29,516 nt of DNA, taken from JBGSKV01 sp041740975 (GTDB lineage: Bacteria > Bdellovibrionota_B > Oligoflexia > Oligoflexales > JALZUQ01). Each line of letters starts with the position of its first letter. Position 1 is the first letter of the stretch. Both the position numbers and the translations under genes were made by a program. Of this stretch, positions 15,025-23,900 are shown piece after piece. The DNA is taken from contig JBGSKV010000070.1 in assembly GCA_041740975.1 (NCBI GenBank), positions 1-29,516 on the forward strand, given 5' to 3'. The notes under the pieces are model-generated. The model did no database searches, was not told where the DNA came from, and saw nothing but the letters and a program-made list of their open reading frames with translations.

Positions 15025-15903
15025 TTACAAAGATGTGACGGGCGAGTTCGTTTTCAGGGGAGTCTTCAGATAGGAAGTGCCGTTGTTTTCAGGTGTAGGT
15101 AAGTGCCCTGCTCGAATGTTGACTTGTAAACTGGGCAGCAAAAGCCGAGGCGTGCTGAGCGTAGCATCTCGTTTTTCCCGCATTGCTACAAAATCACTTT
15201 TGCTTCTGTTGGCCGGCAATTGAATGTTTTTTTCTTTTTGTTCTGCAATCGTGGACTCGAATTTGAGAGGTCGACCATTTGGTTGATAATCATGACCGGT
15301 ATAAACTCGTGTCTGATCGGGAAGTTTATAGAGATTCTCCACGATCGATTCGTAAAGCTCTGCAGCGCTGCCCTGAGGAAAATCGCATCGACCCGTGCCA
15401 TAGTCGGGCATAAACATCGCATCCCCCACAAACACGGCACTTCCAACAAGATAGGAGCTGCAGGCTGCAGTGTGTCCAGGAGTGGGGATGACTTTAAATT
15501 TTAACTCAGCAACTTCATATTCTTTCCAATCATCCAAAAGCCAATCAAACTGTGAACCGTCGAGATTGACTTCGGAATGAATGTTAAAGAGATCGGCGAA
15601 AACCGCCTGAACCTTCGTGATTCGGCGATTGATGGCAATTTTCATTTGAGGATACTTGTTCTTGAGGAGTTGAGAGCCGGTTAAATGATCGGCATGAGCG
15701 TGCGTTTCTAAACATAACTCGGGAATCAAGTTTTTGGCTTCGAGGTAGGCAAAGATTTCTTTGACGGATCTATCGTTTAGCAGACCATTCACAGTATCAA
15801 TATCCCATACCGGATCAATCACGATCGCTTTGGTGCTACCTTGTTTGTGGATCACATAAGAGAGAGTAAATGTGTCTTTGTCGAAAAAATGTTGGATTTG
15901 CAT
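15025..15903 (-). CDS. Persulfide dioxygenase-like metallo-beta-lactamase-fold protein (ETHE1/Blh type)
   Basis: The 292 residues carry the MBL fold with the ETHE1 features: THAHADH (67-73), the metal ligand His144 in TPGHTAACSSYL, Asp161 in FVGDAMFMPD, the GTGRCDFPQGSA segment (where ETHE1 has GRTDFQQG) and GHDYQPNGR (His204). Known relatives oxidise glutathione persulfide to sulfite with a mononuclear iron. I choose ATG 15903, preceded by GAGG; the longer frame to 15972 runs into the divergent promoter. A tail of about 60 residues after the catalytic core (RDATLSTPRLLLPSLQVN) is typical of the bacterial Blh subgroup. It faces two YeeE/YedE-type sulfur transporter genes across an 82-base gap, the usual sulfide-detoxification arrangement. 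Confidence 0.9.
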   Translation of the reverse strand: MQIQHFFDKDTFTLSYVIHKQGSTKAIVIDPVWDIDTVNGLLNDRSVKEIFAYLEAKNLIPELCLETHAHADHLTGSQLLKNKYPQMKIAINRRITKVQAVFADLFNIHSEVNLDGSQFDWLLDDWKEYEVAELKFKVIPTPGHTAACSSYLVGSAVFVGDAMFMPDYGTGRCDFPQGSAAELYESIVENLYKLPDQTRVYTGHDYQPNGRPLKFESTIAEQKEKNIQLPANRSKSDFVAMREKRDATLSTPRLLLPSLQVNIRAGHLPTPENNGTSYLKTPLKTNSPVTSL

Positions 15904-15985
15904 TGAAGCTCGATCCTCATAATTTAGTAGTATTCCATTATGATTTATCGCAGAATTATGGCCATGGAACAAGTGGAGAGACGAG
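15904..15985. promoter_or_regulatory. Shared divergent promoter/operator of the sulfur module
   Basis: The 82-base gap is AT-rich. It contains the inverted repeat CATAAT (15918-15923) and ATTATG (15937-15942) with 13 bases between. Related dioxygenase/transporter modules are repressed by BigR/SqrR-type ArsR proteins that sense persulfides, so this is a plausible operator. No such regulator gene is in the window. Confidence 0.4.
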
Positions 15986-16414
15986 ATGAACCCAGAATGG
16001 ACTTATGCGGTACTTGGTGGTGTTTTGATTGGACTAGCGGCATCTATATTACTTATTGCAATTGGCCGAATCTGCGGCATAAGCGGAATCGTTTGGGGAA
16101 TCATCAAACCCACTGCGGGCGACACGGCATGGCGTTGGAGTTTCTTGATCGGCCTTATCGTGGGTGCCTTGTTTTTTTCATTTAAATTTTCTAAAGCTTT
16201 TTCTGTAGAGTCGCCGGTTTCTATCGTGTGGTTGGCCGTAGCGGGACTTCTGGTCGGCTTTGGAACGCGTCTTGGTGGGGGATGCACGAGTGGTCACGGA
16301 GTGTGTGGCATCAGTCGCTTGTCGAGTCGCTCAATTGCGGCGACCGGTATTTTCATTTCATCAGGCGCACTAACAGTTTATGTGTTGCGGCATATTTTAG
16401 GGGTCATGTCATGA
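15986..16414 (+). CDS. YeeE/YedE-type sulfur transporter, first half
   Basis: The 142-residue membrane protein has four to five hydrophobic helices and the conserved cysteine motif GTRLGGGCTSGHGVCGISRLS. This is the signature of the YeeE/YedE (DUF395) family, which imports thiosulfate or related sulfur species. A GGAGAG ribosome-binding site lies before ATG 15986. It is half-length compared with E. coli YeeE and is followed by a second half-length gene overlapping by ATGA at 16411-16414. This matches the split PmpA/PmpB-like pairs found with Blh-type dioxygenases. Membrane location and sulfur transport follow from the family; direction and exact substrate are inferred. Confidence 0.87.
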   Translation: MNPEWTYAVLGGVLIGLAASILLIAIGRICGISGIVWGIIKPTAGDTAWRWSFLIGLIVGALFFSFKFSKAFSVESPVSIVWLAVAGLLVGFGTRLGGGCTSGHGVCGISRLSSRSIAATGIFISSGALTVYVLRHILGVMS

Positions 16415-16827
16415 ATGCAATAACCTCATCTCTCATCGCAGGATTTTTCTTTGGAGCAGGGCTGGTGATGTCGGGTATGACACAACCGACCAAAGTTATC
16501 GGTTTTCTTGATTTCTTCGGTAAGTGGGATCCGACCTTGGCATTTGTCATCGCCGGCGCTGTCGGCGTGCACGCCTTCGGATACTGGTTCATGAAAAAGA
16601 GATCGAAACCCTTCTTCACGCAATTCTTTCAGTTGCCAACCGTGCAATCCATCGACGCCAAACTCGTCATCGGGTCGGTCTTATTTGGTGTTGGATGGGG
16701 GCTTTCAGGCTATTGCCCTGGACCGGCCTTTGCTTCACTCGTTGGCTTCAACGGCGGCGTATATGTGTTCGTAGGTTTCATGTTGCTTGGAATGTTTATA
16801 GAGAGCAAGCTTGGCCGAAAAAAGTAG
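16411..16827 (+). CDS. YeeE/YedE-type sulfur transporter, second half
   Basis: The 138 residues begin MNAITSSLIAGFFFGAGLVMSGMTQPTKVIGFLDF, a typical start of the second-half (DUF6691-like) subunit. The later GVGWGLSGYCPGPAFASL carries the conserved Cys proposed to pass the sulfur atom. About four membrane helices are visible. Its ATG is inside the stop region of the first half (ATGA), so the two subunits should be made together and form one pseudo-symmetric transporter. A much longer alternative frame that reads through this region from 16228 has no support. Confidence 0.87.
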   Translation: MNAITSSLIAGFFFGAGLVMSGMTQPTKVIGFLDFFGKWDPTLAFVIAGAVGVHAFGYWFMKKRSKPFFTQFFQLPTVQSIDAKLVIGSVLFGVGWGLSGYCPGPAFASLVGFNGGVYVFVGFMLLGMFIESKLGRKK

Positions 16828-16859
16828 GGCTCAGTAAGGAGTTGCATTACACTAGGTGT

Positions 16860-17660
16860 ATGCAGCATTATCTGAAAATTTTCTTAGCTTTGTTATTTTT
16901 TTTTGCGGGCACCTTAGTCCAAGCAGAAAACAAATTCATCATCGTCCAAGATGAAAAAGATATCCCACTCGATAAATTCATTTACATCATTGTGAACCTC
17001 GAAACTGGCCTGCGGTTTTTGGGATATTCCAAAACGGATCTCGAATTCAATGACGATGGCAAAGTCATCGGAGGTGTGCGCAATGGTGGCCATGCGTACT
17101 TATTGATGCACGCACTGGGTGTAAAAGAATTTGATTTGGCAGATTTTAAGGCGAAGTTGCCGCCAAAGGGCAAAGGCGAGTTTGTGGGTGGTGGATTCAT
17201 TAAAAGTTCCTTGGGGATCACACTGCTGCATCGGGCGATGTCAAATAAAGGTGCCGGAGCATTGGGGGAGTCCATTAAAGGTACGATGAACACTCGGCTA
17301 CCAATTTTGAATGGGGCTTGGGGAGCATTGGTACCATTGGAAGCCGCGGACGAACTTTACAGTGGAATCGCTCAGGCCAGTCGGTTGCCCTTGGTGATTG
17401 ATGAGAATATTCTTGAGTCTGAGTACTACAAATTCAATGCTGCCAAACATAGTGATCCCCTTCGTTATATTGCATTGATCTTGAATGGGACCCGCTGGAT
17501 GAAGCAAATTGTGGCCGAGATCAACGAAAAGTACTTTCCGGGTGCGACAGTTAAACGACCAGTCCACGAGAAGATTAGAGCTATGGACGCCGCGGCGGCC
17601 TGTAGCAACACCAAGTACATCACTTTGCTTCAGGCCAAATTAGCTAGTACTGGTCGATAG
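16860..17660 (+). CDS. Exported protein of unknown function
   Basis: I do not recognise the family. The ATG at 16860 begins a Sec signal peptide (MQHYLKIFLALLFFFAGTLVQA before ENK). The frame is open far upstream, but that part is an overlap with the transporter gene. An AGGAG at 16837-16841 sits 18 bases from this ATG, which is too far for an ideal site, and directly against an in-frame TTG at 16842. The mature protein of about 240 residues is rich in Gly (GGVRNGGHAYLLMHALG, GGGFIKSSLG, GAGALGESIKG) and has three Cys-free domains. The only Cys is near the end (AAACSNTKYI). No catalytic motif is evident. It follows the sulfur module by 32 bases but need not be linked to it functionally. Confidence 0.7.
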   Translation: MQHYLKIFLALLFFFAGTLVQAENKFIIVQDEKDIPLDKFIYIIVNLETGLRFLGYSKTDLEFNDDGKVIGGVRNGGHAYLLMHALGVKEFDLADFKAKLPPKGKGEFVGGGFIKSSLGITLLHRAMSNKGAGALGESIKGTMNTRLPILNGAWGALVPLEAADELYSGIAQASRLPLVIDENILESEYYKFNAAKHSDPLRYIALILNGTRWMKQIVAEINEKYFPGATVKRPVHEKIRAMDAAAACSNTKYITLLQAKLASTGR

Positions 17661-17710
17661 TTAGCGGACTTCATCTCATGCTCACTTGAAATCCATAGAA
17701 TTCTTATAAA

Positions 17711-17740
17711 TATAGATTATTTTATAGATTTTTATAGATT
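17711..17740. promoter_or_regulatory. Helically phased TATAGATT direct repeats
   Basis: TATAGATT occurs at 17711-17718, 17723-17730 and 17733-17740, that is 12 and 10 bases apart, in a very AT-rich gap 50 bases before the esterase-like gene. The spacing of about one helix turn fits a bent UP-type element or repeated protein-binding sites. Confidence 0.4.
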
Positions 17741-17789
17741 TTAATAATATATTCAAAAAACGATCTGTAATTTTGAAAAGGTTAGTTTT

Positions 17790-18674
17790 TTGACTTTTAT
17801 TGTCTTCAATCGAACCATGACCCAAGGCTTGCTGACGTCTTTGTTGCTTTTGACGGCAAGCGGTTGGTCCGCATCGGGTTTGGCTTGTGAACTTATATTC
17901 AAATCTAGCACTACCGACGTTTTACTAGAAGCAAGCCGTCAAACGTTTTCGCCCTTCGTCATGCGCACTGGTGATTCGCCAGTTCGGTTTCAGCTCAAAA
18001 ATTCAGTCGGTGTCGTTCGCGGAGTTAGCTACCTATCATTTGTTCCACGTAACGGACCTTTACCCACAGAAACCATGGTTTTGCTTTCCACGGACGGGCA
18101 GTCCGCGGCGGCGTTTTCCGCCACCATGCAAGAGCGAGCGGATTCACTTGGAAAACGTCTGGTTTACTTTGGTGTTGATAGTTCTTCGACGCAAAGAACT
18201 GATGAATATGTTTCGGAGCCTAAAGCTGAACTCTTTATTCAGACGGAAGAGTTTTACCTTTATTTAAGAAATAAACTTTCCATGGATATTGGGCTTTCTG
18301 ACCCGACACTCGTTCGCTTCTACACTTTCGGCTACTCGAACGGTTCCGTCTTCGCGTTACAACATGCCTTAAAATACCCAGATCTTTACCATGGCGTCAT
18401 CGCACTCTCGGTGCCGAGACCTCGTAAACCGATTGAGGACCTTGCCACGGCACGCGAGCGTTTCAAACATATGCTGATTGCATTTGGCTCCGGAACGGAC
18501 TCAGAGGAACGCATGTTCCGCCGATTTACGGATGGGCTTCAGCGAGGATTGAGGCAAGCGGGGCTGCGAACGTCTCGATCGATATTAGAAGGCGGGCGTC
18601 ACAGTCATCAGACTTGGAAGCATGGACTACAAACGTCCCTCACCAGTTTAAGCTCAGAGTTCCCATCGCCATAA
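17790..18674 (+). CDS. Exported esterase-like alpha/beta hydrolase
   Basis: The 294 residues resemble the esterase D / putative esterase (Fes, feruloyl-esterase) group. There is an N-terminal signal (GLLTSLLLLTASGWSASGLA), then a beta-rich region, the nucleophile elbow FGYSNGS with Ser183, the helix FALQHALKYPDLYHGVIALS, and a C-terminal GGRHSHQTW where His271 or His273 should complete the triad. The start is uncertain. TTG 17790 has AAGG about nine bases upstream and gives a basic residue in the signal n-region; ATG 17817 has no ribosome-binding site. A perfect hairpin begins right after the stop codon. The substrate is unknown. Confidence 0.75.
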   Translation: MTFIVFNRTMTQGLLTSLLLLTASGWSASGLACELIFKSSTTDVLLEASRQTFSPFVMRTGDSPVRFQLKNSVGVVRGVSYLSFVPRNGPLPTETMVLLSTDGQSAAAFSATMQERADSLGKRLVYFGVDSSSTQRTDEYVSEPKAELFIQTEEFYLYLRNKLSMDIGLSDPTLVRFYTFGYSNGSVFALQHALKYPDLYHGVIALSVPRPRKPIEDLATARERFKHMLIAFGSGTDSEERMFRRFTDGLQRGLRQAGLRTSRSILEGGRHSHQTWKHGLQTSLTSLSSEFPSP

Positions 18675-18693
18675 CTGTCAAACTTTTTGACAG
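18675..18693. other. Perfect hairpin directly after the esterase-like gene
   Basis: CTGTCAAA (18675-18682) and TTTGACAG (18686-18693) flank a three-base loop immediately after the TAA stop. No T-run follows, so it is more likely a transcript-stabilising stem or a protein-binding palindrome than a complete terminator. Confidence 0.45.
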
Positions 18694-18858
18694 ATGCAGA
18701 TATCACAGCGTTTCCCGTCCCAAAACAACGCGAATAAGCTACTTTAGGGCGTTTTATTGTGGCCCTTTAATTGCTTTATCTCTTATGAGGGCTTTTCTCT
18801 CTTTCTTTCTCTAGCTGTTGCTGATGTTGAATTTTTCCCAGTTGTCGTGGAGTGAACA

Positions 18859-19449
18859 ATGAGTACTTTGAAGCAGATTTTCGTAATCCTATCCTTTAGC
18901 CTTTTAGCCGTCGGCTGCGGAAGCAGCGGCAAAGGCAAAAAAACCACCAATAACAATAATGACACAGTTTCTGACCCGTATGTCCGGTCTCTCATGGGAA
19001 CATGGACAAGGACCTGCACTCAGGGTCAGAAATTGGTAGCGAATGTTTCGGGCACAACTATGAATGTTGCAGCTGATATTTATTCAGATGCTAGCTGTAG
19101 TAAACCAGCCATTAGCATGACCTCAATGGCTAGCTATACCGCCGGTGCAGCGCATAAAGAGCAAGCCAATGCTAAGCCAATCAACTTCGTATACGATGAT
19201 GTAAATCTCACTCCCAAAACAAAAGAGATTGCTGACCTTATGAATAAAGGCAAAGTCTGTGGCTATAGCGACTGGGCTGCAGGATCAAGCAAACCCATCC
19301 GTGTCAATTCTGCCAACTGTCAAAACGCGGATTTTGGCGAGTTTAAAGCGCTACAGAACCAAATTTTTCAAGTCGAAGGCAATATCTTAAAAGTCTTTCG
19401 AGCCAACGGTTCGGCATCCAACCCTGGTGTTATCTTTTCACGCACTTAA
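18859..19449 (+). CDS. Small lipoprotein of unknown function
   Basis: ATG 18859 follows a GGAG site. The first 20 residues are a lipoprotein signal (MSTLKQIFVILSFSLLAVGC) with lipobox LAVGC and lipidated Cys20. A flexible linker follows (GSSGKGKKTTNNNND). The domain after it opens with LMGTWTRTCTQG and has strands VANVSGTTMNVAADIYSDASC and IFQVEGNILKVFR, a pattern like small lipocalin-type or beta-barrel lipoproteins in which GxW begins the barrel. Four Cys in this domain could form two disulfides. Ser at +2 after the Cys-Gly argues against inner-membrane retention by the Asp+2 rule. It is a single-gene unit closed by a strong terminator at 19471-19517. Confidence 0.75.
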   Translation: MSTLKQIFVILSFSLLAVGCGSSGKGKKTTNNNNDTVSDPYVRSLMGTWTRTCTQGQKLVANVSGTTMNVAADIYSDASCSKPAISMTSMASYTAGAAHKEQANAKPINFVYDDVNLTPKTKEIADLMNKGKVCGYSDWAAGSSKPIRVNSANCQNADFGEFKALQNQIFQVEGNILKVFRANGSASNPGVIFSRT

Positions 19450-19470
19450 AGAAATAAATATTCAAGAAAT

Positions 19471-19517
19471 TGGCCGCCATCTGACTTGATATAAAGTCTA
19501 ATGGCGGCCAAGTCTTT
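19471..19517 (+). terminator. Intrinsic terminator after the lipoprotein gene
   Basis: TGGCCGCCAT (19471-19480) pairs with ATGGCGGCCA (19501-19510), and an inner GACTT/AAGTC continues the stem. AGTCTTTTT follows. This is a strong rho-independent terminator. Confidence 0.85.
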
Positions 19518-19582
19518 TTGAGCGTCTGCACAATTATAAGCATGAGAATTTCTTAAAGCTAAAAATCATAAAGGCAAACGCA

Positions 19583-19624
19583 ATGGAAGCCTGCCAGGGA
19601 TGGGAAGCTCGCCAACGCTTCCAT
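19583..19624. promoter_or_regulatory. Inverted repeat upstream of the efflux promoter
   Basis: ATGGAAGC (19583-19590) and GCTTCCAT (19617-19624) flank a 26-base GC-rich loop. It lies about 30 bases upstream of the -35 box of the efflux operon, which would fit an activator or repressor site. A small RNA is also possible. It does not match the c-di-GMP-I or other riboswitch consensus I know. Confidence 0.3.
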
Positions 19625-19652
19625 GGCTATATCACCCTTTGGTGGCTTGCAG

Positions 19653-19681
19653 TTGCAGCCTCTTGCTCAAGGCCCTATGAT
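19653..19681 (+). promoter_or_regulatory. Promoter of the TolC-RND operon
   Basis: TTGCAG (19653-19658) and TATGAT (19676-19681) are 17 bases apart, with a transcript start expected near 19688 and about 40 bases of leader before ATG 19729. The position, behind a strong terminator, supports it. Confidence 0.6.
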
Positions 19682-19728
19682 ATGAAGTCTAATCAATAAA
19701 ATGACGACGTATCGGTGTGGAGGAAAAA

Positions 19729-20988
19729 ATGCTGGGACTGAATCGACTCTTCTATGCAGCCATTCTTTTTCTGGCTTTTCAAAACCATATCATCGCCGCT
19801 GAGAGTTTGACTCTGCAGCAATCGTTTGACAAAGCATTGAATCACCAGCAGGGCAAACAGCTTTCCGAAATTGAAAACGCGCGTAATGAAGCTCGTCGAG
19901 CTGCAGTGCGTGTCACGCAAAGCGCATTTTTACCCAAAGTAGCGGCGATGTATAACTATCAGAAGGCAGGCGATGATCGGCCAAACATCGATTCGGAGAT
20001 GGACACAGCAAAAATCGCCCTGACCCAAAATGTTTTCAGCGGCTTCCGGGATGCTTCAGCGATCAAAAGCGCCAAGCTTTCAGAAGAAGCTCAGAACCTT
20101 CGTGCCGAGTACCGGCAAACCTCAATCTTTTTGAGTGTGAGTGACGCGTATTTTGATCTCGCCCTTGCCCAGTCCGAAATTGCGGTTCTAGACGAGATTG
20201 ATAGGACGATTCAGCTGCGTTACAAAGATATTTCGGATCGAATTCGCATTGGCAGAAGTCGCTCTACAGAAAAAGGTGCGCTTGATTCGCAAATTGCGTT
20301 ATTTCGGGCGCAGCGTGAAAAAGCCAAACAGGATCTTATCATCGCCCAAGAAAACTTTAAGCTGTGGACAGGATTAAGTGAGGGAATCACTCTGGCTGAT
20401 GCGCAAAAAGATGTTCGTCCGGATTTACCTGACGAAGCGTCGGTGCTGGGGAACTTAGAATCAAGAAAAGATTTGTTAGCGCAAAAAAAAGACGTAGAGA
20501 GTTCCGAACAAGATGTCAAAACTGCTAAGGCGGAACATTTCCCTACGGTAGATCTCTTCGGCAATTACTACTTCTTTCGGCCAGCGCCACAAGACGAGGT
20601 GAAATGGGACGTTGGCGTTGCCGTCACCCTTCCTATATTCGAAGGTGGGCTAACTCGGGCGAAAGTTTGGCAAGCCGCGTCGACTCGAAATGAGTTGAGG
20701 TTGACTTACGAAAATAAGCTATTGAACGCTCGAAACGATCTCAGAATCAGCTATCTCCAAGCCAAATCACTCTTTAGTCAAGTATTGGACTATCAAAAAG
20801 CGGCAGAGGCTTCCGAGCGAACCTACAAAGATATCAGTCGTGAATATGGACTGGGGCTAGTCAGTAACTTGGATGTTTTGCAAGCCCTCAACACCTACCT
20901 TGACAACTATCGCTCTCGCAATCGCGTTCACTTTCAGTATCTAGCATCCTATTGGAACCTCAAAATTTTGGCAGATCAAACGAAATGA
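19729..20988 (+). CDS. TolC-family outer-membrane efflux protein
   Basis: The start at ATG 19729 has GGAGG five bases upstream and begins a signal peptide (MLGLNRLFYAAILFLAF, cleaved near IIAAES). GTG 19717 further upstream is less likely. The 419 residues show the TolC/OEP pattern of two long coiled-coil repeats: LTLQQSFDKALNHQQ, EARRAAVRVTQSAFLPKVAAMYNY, LTQNVFSGFRD and SDAYFDLALAQSEI in the first half; KTAKAEHFPTVDLFGNYYF, VAVTLPIFEGGLTRAKV and DISREYGLGLVSNLDVLQALNTY in the second. Such proteins form trimeric outer-membrane channels for RND pumps or type I secretion. The RND gene overlaps its stop by ATGA, so they should work together. Confidence 0.92.
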   Translation: MLGLNRLFYAAILFLAFQNHIIAAESLTLQQSFDKALNHQQGKQLSEIENARNEARRAAVRVTQSAFLPKVAAMYNYQKAGDDRPNIDSEMDTAKIALTQNVFSGFRDASAIKSAKLSEEAQNLRAEYRQTSIFLSVSDAYFDLALAQSEIAVLDEIDRTIQLRYKDISDRIRIGRSRSTEKGALDSQIALFRAQREKAKQDLIIAQENFKLWTGLSEGITLADAQKDVRPDLPDEASVLGNLESRKDLLAQKKDVESSEQDVKTAKAEHFPTVDLFGNYYFFRPAPQDEVKWDVGVAVTLPIFEGGLTRAKVWQAASTRNELRLTYENKLLNARNDLRISYLQAKSLFSQVLDYQKAAEASERTYKDISREYGLGLVSNLDVLQALNTYLDNYRSRNRVHFQYLASYWNLKILADQTK

Positions 20989-23900
20989 AAATAACGGATG
21001 CTTCGATTCAGAAACCAGTCTTCGCATGGATGATGATGGCTGCGCTCATGATTTTTGGCTGGATATCTTTCCAGCGTATGGGCGTCAGTTTGTTACCAGA
21101 CGTCGATATGCCCAATGTTTCGGTGAACGTATCTTACGAAGGTGCCGCACCGGAAGCGATGGAAGTGGACGTCGTCGATATTCTTGAAGACGCCGTGTCT
21201 GGAATATCGGGCGTAAAAAATGTCACATCAACTTCACGCAGTGGAAGCGCTTCGATTAATGTCGAGTTCTCTTTAGAAAAAAATATCGATATCGCCATGC
21301 AGGACGTCCAAAACGCGATTAGTAACGTCATCAGGCGCTTGCCAGAAGGCGTCGATCCTCCGACCATCTCTAAATCAAATTCTGACGATAACCCCATTAT
21401 CTGGGCCGCTGTTTGGTCTGAAAAAATGCCAAGTCTCGAGCTCATGGAGCTGGTGAACAATCAAATCAAAAGCCAGATCACAACCGTCGAAGGCGTTGCG
21501 GAAGTTTTCTTGGGTGGATTTGTCGACCCATCTCTGCGCGTTTTTCTGACGCAAGATAAACTAAAAGAATATGAGCTGACGGTGGGGGATGTTTTATCAA
21601 CCATTAGTAGTGAACATGCCGAATCGCCGGCGGGCCGAATTCAATCGGAAGGTCGCGAGTATGGCGTTCGCACGATGGGAGAGGCGCAGTCCATCATGGA
21701 CTTTCGAAATCTCCCGATTAACCGCCGCGGCGGCGCACCTATGTATATTCCGCTTTCGCTTTCTGATATCGCCGACGTGGATTTTGGATTTGCGGAAGTT
21801 CGTAGACTCAGTCGAACCAATCGGATTCCGGCCATTGGCCTGGGTGTTCGCAAGCAACGTGGATCCAATGCTGTCGCGGTGGCGGATGCGGTTAAGGAAC
21901 GAGTCGCCGAGATCGCCAAGCAACTGCCGGAGGGTGTGCAGATTGGCATACGCTCGGATTCTACAGCTTTCATTAAAGAAGCCGTCGCTGAACTCAATCA
22001 TACCCTCGTCATGGCGGCGATATTAACGGCGTTCGTATGTTGGCTGTTTTTAGGCTCATTTCAAGCAACTTTAAACGTTATCTTGGCGATTCCAACATCG
22101 ATCTTAGGTACTTTCATTGTTCTTAAGTTTCTCGGTTTTACGCTGAATACATTCACATTGCTTGGCCTTTCCTTGGCTATAGGTATTGTGGTTGACGATG
22201 CCATTATGGTTTTGGAGAATATCTATAGACATAGAGAACTCGGCAAAGATCCGGTCAATGCATCGCGAATCGGAACGCGAGAAATATCGTTTGCTGCAAT
22301 GGCTGCCACTGCGGCCATCGTCGCCATATTTTTACCGATCGCCTATATGGACGGAATCGTCGGCAAGTTTCTCTATCAGTTTGGTGTGACGATATCGGTA
22401 GCCGTATCCATCTCGCTCCTGGAAGCATTGACTCTTACGCCCATGCGGCTAGCTTATTTCGGGGGCGAAACACAGCATAGAGGCGGAGTGGGGCGCGCAT
22501 CGGACCGACTTTTTACCTGGCTCGTGAAGTACTACGAACGAGTTTTGCATGTCACTCTACGGCATCGATACATCACAATTTTCGCGGGTATACTTTTAGC
22601 CGGAATCGGTATTGTTTCGACAATGGGTCTAAAGAAAGAGTTTGCGCCGCCGCAGGATCAAGGTTTCTTGATGATTCGTATGAATTCGCCGACGGGTTCC
22701 GCATTGGAATACACCGATGCACGTGTCAAAAAAATTGAGGACGTTATTGCTAGTCGTCCGGAAACAGATAGCACCTTTGTCGCCATCGGTGGATTTGGCG
22801 GCGGGGATGTGGACACGGCCTTTATATTTCTAACTTTAAAAAAGCCGAAAGATCGTCCGAAAGACGCCAAGCTTGGCCGATCCCCAACGCAGCAAGATAT
22901 GCAAAAAATACTGCGAGAAGAACTCGCTAAAGTGGAAGGCATTCGGTCCTTCGTGATGGATCCCAGTACGGGTGGTATCGGAGGGCGCGGGCGATCGTCG
23001 CCAGTCGAATTTTCCATCGTTGGTCCGGACTGGAAAGAGCTTATTGAAATATCAAAGAAGTTTTCGGACGAGTTAGAAAAGACTGGCCAGGTTGTCGATT
23101 TAGATTCGGACTACCGACCTGGACTTTTTGAATACGGTATTATTCCGAATCGCAAAAAGGCAGCCGAACGTGGCGTCTCTGTTTCTGAGATCGATCAGAC
23201 GGTCGGCGCGCTTTTCGGTGGCGTGATTGCCGGACAATTTTCGAAAGACGCGCGTCGCTTTGATATTCGGGTGCGACTTGATCCTGGTGATCGAAACTCT
23301 GTTGAAGACATTAAGAAAGTGAGAGTTCGCAACAACCGTGGGGAGCTTGTCAGTTTGATGGATATCGTGACTATAGAAGAACGACCATCCATGCAGTCGA
23401 TCACTCGTAAGAATCGCGAACGAGCCATTTCCATCAATGCGAATCTTAAGGGTGGGATGTCGCAACGTGAAGTTATGCAAAAAGTTGAGGTGTTGGGTAA
23501 GACGTTGCTGCCGGATAAATATCGAGTCATTGCATCTGGTTCTTCCGAAACCATGAATGAAACCGCCCAAGCCATCGCCTTCGCGCTAATTCTGGGTTTA
23601 GTCGTTGGATACATGGTCCTGGCATCACAGTTCAATAGTTTCCTAGATCCCATTACCGTATTGGTAGCGCTTTATTTTGGCGTCGCCGGTGCGTTTATGG
23701 GACTATATTTATTTGGGCAATCGATTAACTTATATAGTTTGATCGGATTAATTCTTTTAATGGGTATCGCCAAAAAGAATTCGATTCTACTTGTCGACTA
23801 TACTAATACCGTTCGCGACACTGGTTTGGGCGTTCGTGAAGCTTTGCTAGTAGCCTGTCCGATTCGCCTTCGTCCCATCCTCATGACATCGATGGCAACG

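Noticed and set aside
14919..15038. A 39-codon frame with ATG 14919
   Set aside because: It overlaps the 3' end of the dioxygenase gene, has no good ribosome-binding site, and its start lies in an inverted-repeat loop.
16524..16859. Extension of the exported protein gene upstream to 16524
   Set aside because: This part lies wholly over the second YeeE/YedE half in another frame; the signal peptide begins at ATG 16860.
19546..19560. A 15-base match (GAATTTCTTAAAGCT) to the variable arm of repeat copy 1 (7234-7248)
   Set aside because: A single AT-rich 15-base match is about what chance gives in a window this size; nothing around it is shared.
19571..19650. Possible c-di-GMP-I riboswitch (GGCAAACGCA)
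   Set aside because: The GAAA tetraloop and the GACGCAAAGCC block are missing, and a good promoter lies downstream of it, so it would not be in the efflux mRNA leader.
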